Below, piece after piece: positions 41,527-49,904 of a DNA stretch of 64,000 bases (position 1 is its first letter; each line of letters opens with the position of its first letter). The position numbers and the translations under genes are program-made. The stretch is taken from NCBI GenBank assembly GCA_945878065.1, contig CAMDXA010000001.1, positions 1 to 64,000 of the forward strand, written 5' to 3'. Source of the DNA: Bordetella parapertussis. GTDB lineage: Bacteria > Pseudomonadota > Gammaproteobacteria > Burkholderiales > Burkholderiaceae_C. Below the pieces are notes generated by a model, which did no database searches, was not told the origin of the DNA, and worked only from the letters and a program-made list of their open reading frames with translations.

Positions 41527-42401
41527 CACCAGCTGAATTGATCGCAGATTGCGCTGCGAAATTGACAGCTGCCGGTGTGTCTTTTGGCCAAGGTACTTTG
41601 TATGCAGAGGACGAAGCCGCGTGGCTGGTGTTGTGGAGCATGGGCTTGTCCCTAGACACGGACACGTCTTTGCTGCTGAAAGAGGTTGAAGACCAACAAA
41701 TGGCGTCAGTTTTTGCTTTGCTCGAGAAGCGAATTCAAACCCGCCAACCACTGGCCTACTTAACAGGTGAAGCTTGGTTGCAAGGTGTGTCATTTCATGT
41801 GGATCAGCGTTGCTTGATTCCGCGCAGTTTGATTGCCGAGACAATTGCACAAGGAAGTTTTGATCCGTGGTTGTCACCCGACAGCACAAGCGCTTTAGAT
41901 GTATGCACAGGTGGCGCCAGTTTGGCGGTGCTGTTGGCATTGGCCTACCCGCAACTTCAAGTGGATGCCTCTGACATTTCGGCCCAAGCGCTTGAAGTCG
42001 CGCACATCAATATTTCAAGGCATGGCTTGCAAGACCGCATCCACGCCTTTGTCAGCGACGGCTTGGCGCAAGTGCAAGGTGTTTATGACCTGATTGTTTG
42101 CAACCCGCCTTATGTCAATGCGCAAAGCATGGCCGCATTGCCTGCCGAATTCAAGGCCGAACCTGACCTGGCCTTGGCAGGGGGTGACGATGGCATGGAT
42201 TTCATTCGCCAGCTTTTGAAGCATGTGGCCGACCACCTGTCTGAAAACGGCGTGCTGGTGCTTGAAATCGGGCATGAAATCAAGCACTTTACGCAAGCAT
42301 TTCCGCATATGGAAACCCTGTATTTGTCGACCAGTGCAGGTGATGAACACGTACTGTTGATCACCAAACAGGCTTTAGAAAAGAAACATGATCTCGCTTA
42401 A
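41523..42401 (+). CDS. prmB: 50S ribosomal protein L3 N5-glutamine methyltransferase
   Basis: A 292-residue SAM-dependent methyltransferase of the HemK/PrmA group. The catalytic NPPY motif is in [18 protein letters not shown] near 195-212; the SAM loop is [17 protein letters not shown] near 122. [13 protein letters not shown] and [16 protein letters not shown] are shared by PrmB and PrmC, while [20 protein letters not shown] favours PrmB, which methylates ribosomal protein L3. The start overlaps the dapE stop, and the last 14 bases overlap the ABC-F gene in another frame. Assignment to PrmB rather than PrmC is fairly secure. Confidence 0.92.
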   Translation: MTPAELIADCAAKLTAAGVSFGQGTLYAEDEAAWLVLWSMGLSLDTDTSLLLKEVEDQQMASVFALLEKRIQTRQPLAYLTGEAWLQGVSFHVDQRCLIPRSLIAETIAQGSFDPWLSPDSTSALDVCTGGASLAVLLALAYPQLQVDASDISAQALEVAHINISRHGLQDRIHAFVSDGLAQVQGVYDLIVCNPPYVNAQSMAALPAEFKAEPDLALAGGDDGMDFIRQLLKHVADHLSENGVLVLEIGHEIKHFTQAFPHMETLYLSTSAGDEHVLLITKQALEKKHDLA

Positions 42402-44340
42402 ACATATTTCCCTCCGACGAGGCACAAAATTGCTGCTTGACCAAGCCAGCGTCACGCTCAATCCCGGTGAAAAAGTGGGCCTGGTCGGCAGAAACGGTGC
42501 GGGAAAGTCCAGTTTGTTTGCATTGCTCAACCGCAGCTTGCAAGAGGATTCCGGTGAATTTCACATCCCCACGCAGTGGCGCATGGGCCAAGTGGCCCAA
42601 GACATGCCTGAAACGTCGCAAAGCGCCACTGAGTTTGTGATTGATGGCGATACCGCTTTACTGTTGGCACGCAACCAAGTCACCGCTGCCGAAGACAGCA
42701 ATGACGGCGAACGCATGGCGCATGCTTATATGGCTTTGTCTGACGCGGGTGAACACGATGCACCGGCCAGGGCGCAATCATTGATTTTGGGTCTGGGCTT
42801 TAAAACCAGCGAATTGGCCAATCCGGTCAACAGTTTTTCTGGCGGTTGGCGGATGCGTTTGCAACTGGCACGCGCATTGATGAGTCCTTCCGATTTGCTG
42901 TTGTTAGACGAACCCACCAACCACTTGGATTTAGATGCCTTGGTTTGGCTGGAGAGTTGGCTCAAGCGCTATGAAGGCACTTTATTGGTCATCAGCCACG
43001 ACCGTGAATTTTTAGATGCCGTCACCAATGTCACGCTGCATATCGATTCTGCAAAATTGATGCGCTATGGCGGCAACTACAGCAAATTTGAAGATATGCG
43101 TGCCGAGCAAATGAACCTTCAACAAAATGCATTTTCCAAGCAGCAAGACAAAATCGCACACTTGCAAAAATTTATCGCACGCTTCAAAGCCAAGGCCAGC
43201 AAAGCCAAGCAAGCACAAAGCAGGGTCAAGGCGCTTGAGCGCATGGAAAAAATTGCACCGCTGCTCAGCGAAGCCGATTTCCAGTTTGAATTCAAACCCC
43301 CTGCCCATTTGCCCAACCCCATGCTGTCTATGCAGAATGTGAGTTTTGGTTACCCATCAACTGACTCCCCTGACCAAGCGCCTACGGTCATTGTGCAAAA
43401 CATCAGCCGATCCGTGCTGGCAGGCCAACGGATTGGCATTTTGGGGGCCAATGGCCAAGGCAAATCCACCGTGGTCAAAACCATTGCCCGCAGTTTGCAA
43501 GCGGTCGCCGGAGAGATCACCGAAGGCAAAGGACTCAATATTGGTTATTTTGCGCAACAAGAATTGGATGTGTTGCAACCAGCCGATAACCCGCTCGATC
43601 ACATGATTGCCTTGTCTAAACGATTGACGCAAAACGGTTTGTTAACCGGTCAAGCCACACGTGAGCAAGATTTGCGAAGTTTTTTAGGACAATTCAATTT
43701 CAGCGGCGACATGGTCAAACAAACCGTGGGCAGCATGAGTGGCGGAGAAAAAGCCCGATTGGTGTTGTGCATGTTGGTTTGGCAAAGACCCAATTTGTTG
43801 CTGTTGGATGAGCCTACCAATCACCTGGATCTGGCCACACGCGAAGCCTTGTCTGTCGCACTCAATGAGTTCGAAGGTACCGTGATGCTGGTTAGCCATG
43901 ACAGAGCCTTGTTGCGGGCCGTGTGTGATGAGTTCTGGATGGTCAGCCGTGGCGGTATTTCACCTTTTGATGGTGACCTCGATGATTACCAACGGTTTTT
44001 ACTTGAGGAGGCCAAGCGACTCAAATCCTTGGCCGCAGCAACCCCCTCCCCTTCATTGAACCCCCCTGACAAAACTGCTGAAAAACAGCGGATGCCCAAA
44101 TCTCAAACACCTTCATTAAAAAACTTGCAAAAAGAATTGTTGCAAGTAGAGACCAAAATGCAATCACTTGAAACGCAGCGAGATGAATTGCATGCCCAAT
44201 TGGTTGGCGCAAATTTGTCTGTGTCGGATTTGGCGAAGAACGGTAAATCTCTCAAACAGATTGAAGAAGAGTTACCGTTGCTAGAGGCGCAGTGGCTGAT
44301 GTTGACCGAGCAATTGGACAACAACGTACCCGCAAATTAA
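42388..44340 (+). CDS. yheS: ABC-F family ATPase (YheS-like)
   Basis: A 650-residue soluble twin-ATPase without membrane segments. The first cassette has GRNGAGKSS, signature NSFSGGWRMRLQLARAL and Walker B LLLLDEPTNHLDLDALVWLE; the second has GANGQGKST, GSMSGGEKARLVLCMLV and LLLLDEPTNHLDLATREALS. The arm/linker between them (about 240-310) is Lys, Ala and Gln rich, as in translation-related ABC-F proteins that bind the ribosomal E site. A C-terminal coiled coil (about 565-640) follows. YheS is the closest recognised relative; ribosome rescue or quality control is inferred from family. The end is 5 bases before an intrinsic terminator. Confidence 0.9.
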   Translation: MISLKHISLRRGTKLLLDQASVTLNPGEKVGLVGRNGAGKSSLFALLNRSLQEDSGEFHIPTQWRMGQVAQDMPETSQSATEFVIDGDTALLLARNQVTAAEDSNDGERMAHAYMALSDAGEHDAPARAQSLILGLGFKTSELANPVNSFSGGWRMRLQLARALMSPSDLLLLDEPTNHLDLDALVWLESWLKRYEGTLLVISHDREFLDAVTNVTLHIDSAKLMRYGGNYSKFEDMRAEQMNLQQNAFSKQQDKIAHLQKFIARFKAKASKAKQAQSRVKALERMEKIAPLLSEADFQFEFKPPAHLPNPMLSMQNVSFGYPSTDSPDQAPTVIVQNISRSVLAGQRIGILGANGQGKSTVVKTIARSLQAVAGEITEGKGLNIGYFAQQELDVLQPADNPLDHMIALSKRLTQNGLLTGQATREQDLRSFLGQFNFSGDMVKQTVGSMSGGEKARLVLCMLVWQRPNLLLLDEPTNHLDLATREALSVALNEFEGTVMLVSHDRALLRAVCDEFWMVSRGGISPFDGDLDDYQRFLLEEAKRLKSLAAATPSPSLNPPDKTAEKQRMPKSQTPSLKNLQKELLQVETKMQSLETQRDELHAQLVGANLSVSDLAKNGKSLKQIEEELPLLEAQWLMLTEQLDNNVPAN

Positions 44341-44344
44341 AAAA

Positions 44345-44372
44345 AACCAGTTCGGTTAGAACTGGTTTTTTT
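44345..44372. terminator. Bidirectional intrinsic terminator
   Basis: AACCAGTTC (44345-44353) and GAACTGGTT (44359-44367) form a perfect 9-bp stem around GGTTA, flanked by A-runs on the left and T-runs on the right. It can end the plus-strand dap-yheS transcript and the minus-strand tRNA-Lys transcript. Confidence 0.9.
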
Positions 44373-44381
44373 GAATGAGGG

Positions 44382-44457
44382 TGGTAGGACGTACAAGATT
44401 CGAACTTGTGACCAACGGATTAAAAGTCCGCTGCTCTACCAACTGAGCTAACGTCCC
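44382..44457 (-). tRNA. tRNA-Lys (anticodon UUU)
   Basis: On the minus strand 76 bases fold as a tRNA with encoded CCA. The D arm is GCTCAGTTGGTAGAGC, the anticodon loop CTTTTAA gives anticodon UUU (lysine, AAA/AAG), and the T arm is ACAAG-TTCGAAT-CTTGT. The acceptor GGGACGT pairs with ACGTCCT, so the first pair is G1-U72 rather than G-C. A37 lies 3' of the anticodon and is expected to carry t6A. A sigma-70-like promoter lies upstream, and a terminator follows the 3' end by about 10 bases. Confidence 0.97.
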
Positions 44458-44500
44458 ATCATTTCACAAAAGCTTCTTTTGCTGTTTGGCGAAGCCACAA

Positions 44501-44529
44501 ATTATAACTGGTTTTTCCCCGTGTTTCGA
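44501..44529 (-). promoter_or_regulatory. Candidate sigma-70 promoter for tRNA-Lys
   Basis: On the minus strand TCGAAA (44529-44524) and a perfect TATAAT (44506-44501) are separated by 17 bases. Transcription would start near 44494, leaving a leader of about 37 bases. This leader includes the small hairpins GGC-GAA-GCC and CAAAAG-AAG-CTTTTG. The boxes lie just after the tcdA stop. Confidence 0.6.
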
Positions 44530-44548
44530 GAGTGCACATGAATTTGCT

Positions 44549-45325
44549 TCAGTGATAAAAATGGTTCAGCGCCCAACCTGCGGCACACTGACCAAAAGTG
44601 GCGGTCACTGTGACCAAAGAACCATAACCATGGCAATTCAAATCGCTATTGCAACTGTCTCCAGCTGCAACCGCAGGTCGAACAATGGGTTCCTTACTGA
44701 AGACGGTTTGAATGCCGCATGGGTTTTTATCTGAAGCAATCACACCGTTTTTCCTCAAACGATACCTGACTTGTGCTAGCAAAGGATCGTGGGTGGCATG
44801 TGTTAAGTCGTTCATCTCGACCAGATGCGCTTGTTTTTTTCCGCCAGCAGCACCCACAGTGACCATGGCTTTGCGGTGTTGGATGGCCCAGGTGGCCAAA
44901 GCCACCTTAGCACTGACTTCGTCGGTTGCATCGATCAGCACATCCAGGTCTTCCGAGATCAGTGCATCTATGTTCTCTGGCGAAATAAAGTCGTCCACCT
45001 GATTGACATGGCAATCAGCATTGATCAGGTCGATACGTTGCGCCATGGCCAACACTTTGCTTTGACCGATGGTGGTGCTCAACGCGTGCAACTGTCGATT
45101 GATATTCGATTCAGACACATGGTCCATATCGATCAATGTCAGCTTGCCCACACCACTTCTGGCAAGCGCTTCTGCAGCCCATGAACCAACCCCACCGATG
45201 CCAACAACCACAACATGTGCCCGGCGAATACGTTGGGCCATGTCGTCACCATACAAGCGCAATAAACCAGAAAAACGACGATCAGTGTCTTGCGTTTGTA
45301 GCAACAAACCTGCCCTTTGAATCAA
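44549..45325 (-). CDS. tcdA: tRNA threonylcarbamoyladenosine dehydratase
   Basis: A 258-residue member of the ThiF/MoeB/E1-like family that adenylates and dehydrates t6A37 of tRNAs to cyclic ct6A. The ATP loop VVVVGIGGVGSWAAEALARS is at 38-57, followed by LTLIDMDHVSESNINRQLHA, the TcdA form of the activating-enzyme motif, and LIDATDEVSAKVAL. The opening RRFSGLLRLYGDD and the SDLNCHGYGSLVTVTATFG segment are typical of TcdA rather than MoeB. It overlaps the cpoB stop in ATGA, so it is translated with the tol-pal genes, and tRNA-Lys(UUU) lies immediately downstream. Confidence 0.92.
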   Translation of the reverse strand: MIQRAGLLLQTQDTDRRFSGLLRLYGDDMAQRIRRAHVVVVGIGGVGSWAAEALARSGVGKLTLIDMDHVSESNINRQLHALSTTIGQSKVLAMAQRIDLINADCHVNQVDDFISPENIDALISEDLDVLIDATDEVSAKVALATWAIQHRKAMVTVGAAGGKKQAHLVEMNDLTHATHDPLLAQVRYRLRKNGVIASDKNPCGIQTVFSKEPIVRPAVAAGDSCNSDLNCHGYGSLVTVTATFGQCAAGWALNHFYH

Positions 45326-46179
45326 GGCAATTTCAATTTGGGCAAGCGTTCCTTGGCGGCCTCTGCTGCTTCAGACGTTGGATATTGGGCAATTAAATCC
45401 TCAAACGTTTTTTTAGCTTCCAAAGGAAGTTTCAACTCTATTTGGGCGTTTGCCAAGGTCAACAAAGCTTCGGGAAATTTGGTGTGCCCTTCGTTCATGG
45501 TAATGAACGCTTTGAGTTGATTGCTTGCATCTAAATATTCGCGCTTTACATACTTGGCACTGGCCAGCCAAAACAAGGCGCTTTGACGAAACCCAGTTTC
45601 TGGGTATTTGCGTAAAAAAGTGGAGAAGTCATTGATGGCACCTGCGAACTCGCCTTTTCGGAAAGTTGCCAATGCCAATTCAAAATCCTTTTTTTCGGTC
45701 GGATCTACTTGTAATTCCAAACCGTCTATTTGAACCACCAATGGCTCAAGTTTAGAAAAGCGCTGGTCATGCTTGGTGACGCGTTCCTGCAGACTAGCCA
45801 GACCTTCTTTTTGGCTTTTCTGCAGCAGCATTATTTCTCTTTGCAATTGGTCTTTTTCACCGCGCAATTCAGAAATGGTTTGCTTCAAGCCGTCAATTTG
45901 TGTTTGCAGCTGCAGCATACCTTGTTGCAGCCGTGAAGTCTCAGCTTGCATGTCGCGAACTGCCAGTTCGCGAATACTTTGCTGAGACTTGGTGACCGCT
46001 TCCAAGGATCGCTGAAGGGCGGCTTCGCTAGACTGTTGAGCCTGTCGAAGGTTTTCGACTCTTTGGCGCAAATCCAATATGGCCCTGCGCGCTTCATCGT
46101 CCTCAAAAACAGCAGCTTGCGCACTGCCAGCAAGCAGCAGTGTCAGACAAGCCAGTCGCAGACGACTTGGGGTGATCAT
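45322..46179 (-). CDS. cpoB: Tol-Pal system protein CpoB (YbgF)
   Basis: A 285-residue periplasmic protein that coordinates peptidoglycan synthesis with outer-membrane constriction. A signal peptide (LACLTLLLAGSAQA) is cleaved near residue 22. A trimeric coiled coil follows (about 30-125, rich in Gln and Leu, LQTQIDGLKQTISELRGEKD). The C-terminal TPR region (about 160-285) has FELALATFRKGEFAGAINDF, YVKREYLDASNQLKAF and KKTFEDLIAQYPTSEAAEAA. It overlaps pal upstream and tcdA downstream by ATGA junctions. The domain order and length are normal for the family. Confidence 0.94.
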   Translation of the reverse strand: MITPSRLRLACLTLLLAGSAQAAVFEDDEARRAILDLRQRVENLRQAQQSSEAALQRSLEAVTKSQQSIRELAVRDMQAETSRLQQGMLQLQTQIDGLKQTISELRGEKDQLQREIMLLQKSQKEGLASLQERVTKHDQRFSKLEPLVVQIDGLELQVDPTEKKDFELALATFRKGEFAGAINDFSTFLRKYPETGFRQSALFWLASAKYVKREYLDASNQLKAFITMNEGHTKFPEALLTLANAQIELKLPLEAKKTFEDLIAQYPTSEAAEAAKERLPKLKLP

Positions 46180-46751
46180 TTGTAGAAGAATTCAGCGCGA
46201 CGATTTTTGGCAAATGCGGACTCATCAGCGCCCTGCATCGCTGGCTTTTCTTCACCAAAACTGACGGTTTCAATCTGAGAAGTAGCGACACCTAACAAGG
46301 TCAGACTTTGACGGACCGCATCGGCTCTTTTTTGACCCAACGCCAAGTTGTATTCGCGTCCACCGCGCTCATCGGTATGACCTTCGAGTGAGATTTTGGC
46401 GCGCGTATTGGATTTCAAAAACTGTGCATGAGCTTCAATGGTTGACTGAAATTCAGGCTTGATGATGAAACTGTCGTAATCGAAGTAAACAATTTTTTCG
46501 ATATTTGCAGGCCCAGCAGGCGCATTTTCATTGGCCAATGAATTGACGGGTTCGACAGTTGATTTAGGTTGCTGAACTTGTTGGCTGGATGAAGAAGTGG
46601 AAGGGTTGATATCTGACAGGCCAGAACTGGAAGCCCCATTGGAAACGCTCGAAGCCTTTTTATCCACAACAGGCACTTCATTGAGTTTGACGCCGGATGC
46701 ACAGGCTGTCAAAAGAAGAGCCAGTAAAAGAGAGATAAATGTTTTGTTCAC
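46176..46751 (-). CDS. pal: Peptidoglycan-associated lipoprotein Pal
   Basis: A 191-residue outer-membrane lipoprotein. The signal sequence MNKTFISLLLALLLTACAS carries the lipobox LTAC, with lipidation at the Cys. A low-complexity Ser-rich linker (about 30-65) leads to the OmpA-like peptidoglycan-binding domain, with IVYFDYDSFIIKPEF, ISLEGHTDERGGREYNLALG and RADAVRQSL, including the Asp and Arg that bind diaminopimelate. It anchors the outer membrane to the wall and works with TolB. It lies 16 bases after tolB and overlaps cpoB. Confidence 0.96.
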   Translation of the reverse strand: MNKTFISLLLALLLTACASGVKLNEVPVVDKKASSVSNGASSSGLSDINPSTSSSSQQVQQPKSTVEPVNSLANENAPAGPANIEKIVYFDYDSFIIKPEFQSTIEAHAQFLKSNTRAKISLEGHTDERGGREYNLALGQKRADAVRQSLTLLGVATSQIETVSFGEEKPAMQGADESAFAKNRRAEFFYK

Positions 46752-46767
46752 GAAAGTACTCCGATGT

Positions 46768-48045
46768 TCATGGTTTCAAAAAAGGTCCCCAATTGGGTTC
46801 CCGAATGGTTGATGTCTGTCCTGAAAGTTTTGCGCTGATTTTGCCATCCAAGGTTGTCGTCATCAGTGCTTCCTTGCCTTGCACCTGAGTGGCGTACAAA
46901 ATAAGTTTGCCGTTGGGTGCAAAACTGGGTTTTTCATCATGGTTGGTTTCGGTCAAAGTGGTTACTTTGTCAGTAACCAAATCCATGAGTAAGAGTTTAA
47001 AGGAATTGCCAATGCGTGATATGTATGCTATCCATTTGCCATCGGCACTCAAAGTAGGTGAAATGTTGTAGTTGCCATTGAAGGTAACGCGTTGAACAGG
47101 TCCTCCAGAGGATGGAATTCGGTAAATTTGTGGAGAGCCGCCGCGGTCACTGACAAAGTAAATGGCGCTGCCGTCAGGTGAAAATACCGGTTCTGTATCA
47201 ATGCCACTTGATTGCGTAATGCGCCTGGGATCCCCGCCCTTGGCATCAATGATAAAAATTTGCGAACCGCCTTCTTTTGTCAAAGTAACAGCAAGGGACT
47301 TGCCATCGGGCGACCAGGCGGGCGCACTGTTGGATCCTCTGAAATTGGCCAATACACGTCGCTTGCCAGTGCTGACATCGTGGACATAAACGACAGGCTT
47401 TCGGCCTTCAAAAGAAACGTAAGCCAGTTCATTTCCGTTGGGCGACCAACTCGGGGAAATAATCGGCTCGGGGCTGGTCAAGGCTGCTTGTGCGTTTTCT
47501 CCATCTGCATCTGAGACCCACAACATGTGGCGGTTAGAGTGCTTGGTGATGTAAGTGATGCGGGTGGAGAAAATACCTTTATCTCCCGTTAACTTTTCAT
47601 AGACTTGGTCGGCAATTCTGTGCGCAACCAAACGCAAATCTGGCGTGAATGCAATGAAGCTTTGGCCACCTAAGTCTTGGTTTCTGACGGTATCCCACAA
47701 TCGATAACGGATATCAAACCTTCCGTCAGAAAGGCGGGTCACGCTTCCTGTCAGCAAGCCGTCGATATTTTTGGTTTTGATGCTTGTAAAGTCAGGCCGG
47801 GTGTTTTCATCAATGGCAATTCCGGGTTTGGATGTTTTGAATTGGCCGCTTCTGTCAAGGTCAGCCGCAATAATTTGCGTGATTCGTTGAGGGGCAGAAT
47901 CCGCACCCTTGAAATCAGAAATTCCTATGGGGATTTGGGTGATACCAACACCTGAAATTTCAACTTTGAATTCTGCGCGGGCGACATTTGCAAAACCAAA
48001 GACTAGCCCCAAAAGGGCAGCGAAAGCAATGACAAATCTGGGCAT
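46768..48045 (-). CDS. tolB: Tol-Pal system beta-propeller protein TolB
   Basis: A 425-residue periplasmic protein with signal peptide ending NVARA, an N-terminal alpha/beta domain (about 25-160) and a six-bladed beta-propeller made of repeats such as PSWSPNGNELAYVSFEGR, PAWSPDGKSLAVTLTKEG and PVFSPDGSAIYFVSDRGG. It connects Pal with TolA. tolQ, tolR and tolA are not upstream: the next gene is a divergent MsbA-like exporter. Its own promoter should therefore lie in the 90-base divergent gap; no clear one was seen. Confidence 0.96.
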   Translation of the reverse strand: MPRFVIAFAALLGLVFGFANVARAEFKVEISGVGITQIPIGISDFKGADSAPQRITQIIAADLDRSGQFKTSKPGIAIDENTRPDFTSIKTKNIDGLLTGSVTRLSDGRFDIRYRLWDTVRNQDLGGQSFIAFTPDLRLVAHRIADQVYEKLTGDKGIFSTRITYITKHSNRHMLWVSDADGENAQAALTSPEPIISPSWSPNGNELAYVSFEGRKPVVYVHDVSTGKRRVLANFRGSNSAPAWSPDGKSLAVTLTKEGGSQIFIIDAKGGDPRRITQSSGIDTEPVFSPDGSAIYFVSDRGGSPQIYRIPSSGGPVQRVTFNGNYNISPTLSADGKWIAYISRIGNSFKLLLMDLVTDKVTTLTETNHDEKPSFAPNGKLILYATQVQGKEALMTTTLDGKISAKLSGQTSTIREPNWGPFLKP

Positions 48046-48135
48046 ATTTTGCGATGGTAGTTAACTGTTCTTATTCTAACCATGCAACCGTCTTGCAAGG
48101 GTGATAATCACACACTGAAAATAGTTATCGACCCG

Positions 48136-49884
48136 ATGTCATCACAACCCCACTTTTTACAACGTCTTCTGACTTGTATTCGCTTGTTTAAATACCCTCG
48201 TTACGGCTGGGTTACCGCGGTTGTCTGCATGGTGCTCGTTGCGCTTTGCGAACCGATGGTGCCGGCGTTGCTGCAACCCTTGTTGGACAAGGGTTTTCAG
48301 CAAAACAGTTTTCCTATCTGGTTGGTTCCATTTGCATTGATTGGTCTTTTCGGCATTCGCGGCATGGGCATGTTTGTGGGACACGTGGCTATTGCCAAAA
48401 TCACACAGACGGGATTGTTGGCCTTGCGTATGCAAATGTTCAAACGTTTGCAAGATGCCGCTTTGCCACTTTTTCGCCAGCAAAATTCCAGCGCGATTGG
48501 CAACACCCTGGTTTTTGAAGTTCAAGTGGGTGCCCAGACCTTGGTCAATTCAGTCATCGGTACGGTCCGAGACAGCCTCACCTTGATTGCATTGATTGGG
48601 TATTTGCTTTACTTGAATTGGAAATTGAGCTTGATTGTGGCCTTGCTGATTCCATCGGTGGCCTGGCTCATGAAAGTCCTCAGCCGAAGGCTCTACGCAT
48701 TGATCAAACATTCTCAACAAGCCACAGACCAACTGTCTTATGCGGTAGAAGAAACGGCATTGGCCCATCGCGAAATCCGACTGCACGAAGCACAAGGCAT
48801 GCAAACCAAACGTTTTGAAGGCTTGGGAAAAGCCTTGTCTAGATTGGCCATTAAGACCTCAGTAGCCAGTGCTGGCATTACGCCCCTCACACAATTGTTT
48901 TCCGCCATCGCTTTGTCAGCAGTGATCAGTGTGGCTTTGTTACAAAGCCAGGACAGCCAAATGAGCGTTGGCGGCTTTGCCGCATTCGTCACGGGCATGT
49001 TGATGTTGGCCAACCCGATCAAACATTTGTCTGAAGTGGCCGGCCCGATGACCCGTGGCATCGCTGCGCTTGAACGCGCCATGGAGTTGATTCACTCCAC
49101 CCCCGTTGAAAGCAGCGGCAATCACCACAGTCAGCGCGCACGTGGTCATGTGCAGTTGAAACAAGTGTCGGTGCAATACCAACCCGACTTGCCACTTGCC
49201 TTGGACAATATTGACTTAGAAATACAACCGGGAGAAACGGTTGCCTTGGTGGGAAGCTCAGGGTCAGGGAAAACCTCTTTGGCCAATTTACTGCCAAGGT
49301 TTGTAGACCTGACCAGCGGTGAGATATTGCTCGATGGTGTGTTGCTCCACGACTGGGACCTGCACAATTTGCGTCGCCAATTTGCCATGGTCAGCCAAAC
49401 CGTGGTGGTGCTCAATGACACGTTGGCGGCCAATGTTGCGCTAGGGCAATCACCAGACAGAGACAAAGTGGTCGAATGCCTGTTGGCCGCTAATTTAGGT
49501 GATTATTTGACTACCCTGCCACAGCACATCGATACAGTGGTGGGTCACAACGCGTCCAGTCTCTCCGGCGGGCAACGGCAGCGTTTGGCGATTGCCAGAG
49601 CTATGTATAAAGACGCACCATTTTTGATACTGGATGAAGCAACTTCTGCTTTGGACAACGAGTCAGAACGAATGGTTCAAGATGCGCTACAAAGATTGCA
49701 AGTCGGCAGGACCACGCTTGTCATTGCGCACCGTTTATCCACCATTGAAAATGCAGACCGCATTGTGGTCATGGAATCGGGAAAAATCATTGAAACCGGT
49801 AACCACACATCACTGATACAACACAACGGTGTGTATGCGTCCATGTTCAGACTGGGCAATTCAGGGTATTTGATCGACCGCTGA
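48136..49884 (+). CDS. msbA: MsbA-like lipid A export ABC transporter
   Basis: A 582-residue half-transporter, the same length as Escherichia coli MsbA. Six membrane helices fill the first 320 residues (for instance GWVTAVVCMVLVALCEP and LIALIGYLLYLN). The ATPase has Walker A GSSGSGKTSLANLL near 378, signature SLSGGQRQRLAIARAM, Walker B FLILDEATSALDNE and His-loop VIAHRLSTIENAD. It flips lipid A-core across the inner membrane. The frame is open from 48082, but the ATG at 48136 (MSSQPHFLQRLL) gives the family start; no strong ribosome site precedes either. It is divergent from tolB. A different lipid or peptide cargo is possible. Confidence 0.88.
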   Translation: MSSQPHFLQRLLTCIRLFKYPRYGWVTAVVCMVLVALCEPMVPALLQPLLDKGFQQNSFPIWLVPFALIGLFGIRGMGMFVGHVAIAKITQTGLLALRMQMFKRLQDAALPLFRQQNSSAIGNTLVFEVQVGAQTLVNSVIGTVRDSLTLIALIGYLLYLNWKLSLIVALLIPSVAWLMKVLSRRLYALIKHSQQATDQLSYAVEETALAHREIRLHEAQGMQTKRFEGLGKALSRLAIKTSVASAGITPLTQLFSAIALSAVISVALLQSQDSQMSVGGFAAFVTGMLMLANPIKHLSEVAGPMTRGIAALERAMELIHSTPVESSGNHHSQRARGHVQLKQVSVQYQPDLPLALDNIDLEIQPGETVALVGSSGSGKTSLANLLPRFVDLTSGEILLDGVLLHDWDLHNLRRQFAMVSQTVVVLNDTLAANVALGQSPDRDKVVECLLAANLGDYLTTLPQHIDTVVGHNASSLSGGQRQRLAIARAMYKDAPFLILDEATSALDNESERMVQDALQRLQVGRTTLVIAHRLSTIENADRIVVMESGKIIETGNHTSLIQHNGVYASMFRLGNSGYLIDR

Positions 49885-49899
49885 TACAGCCTGTATCAG
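49881..49899. terminator. Inverted repeat at the msbA stop, possible weak bidirectional terminator
   Basis: CTGATACAG and CTGTATCAG are perfect complements separated by one C. The hairpin includes the msbA stop codon and lies between two converging genes. No T-run follows, so it is at best a factor-dependent or mRNA-stabilising stem. Confidence 0.4.
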
Positions 49900-49904
49900 G
49901 CAGT

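Noticed and set aside
44382..44457. tRNA-Lys as an integration site
   Set aside because: No integrase and no direct repeat of the tRNA 3' end were found nearby.
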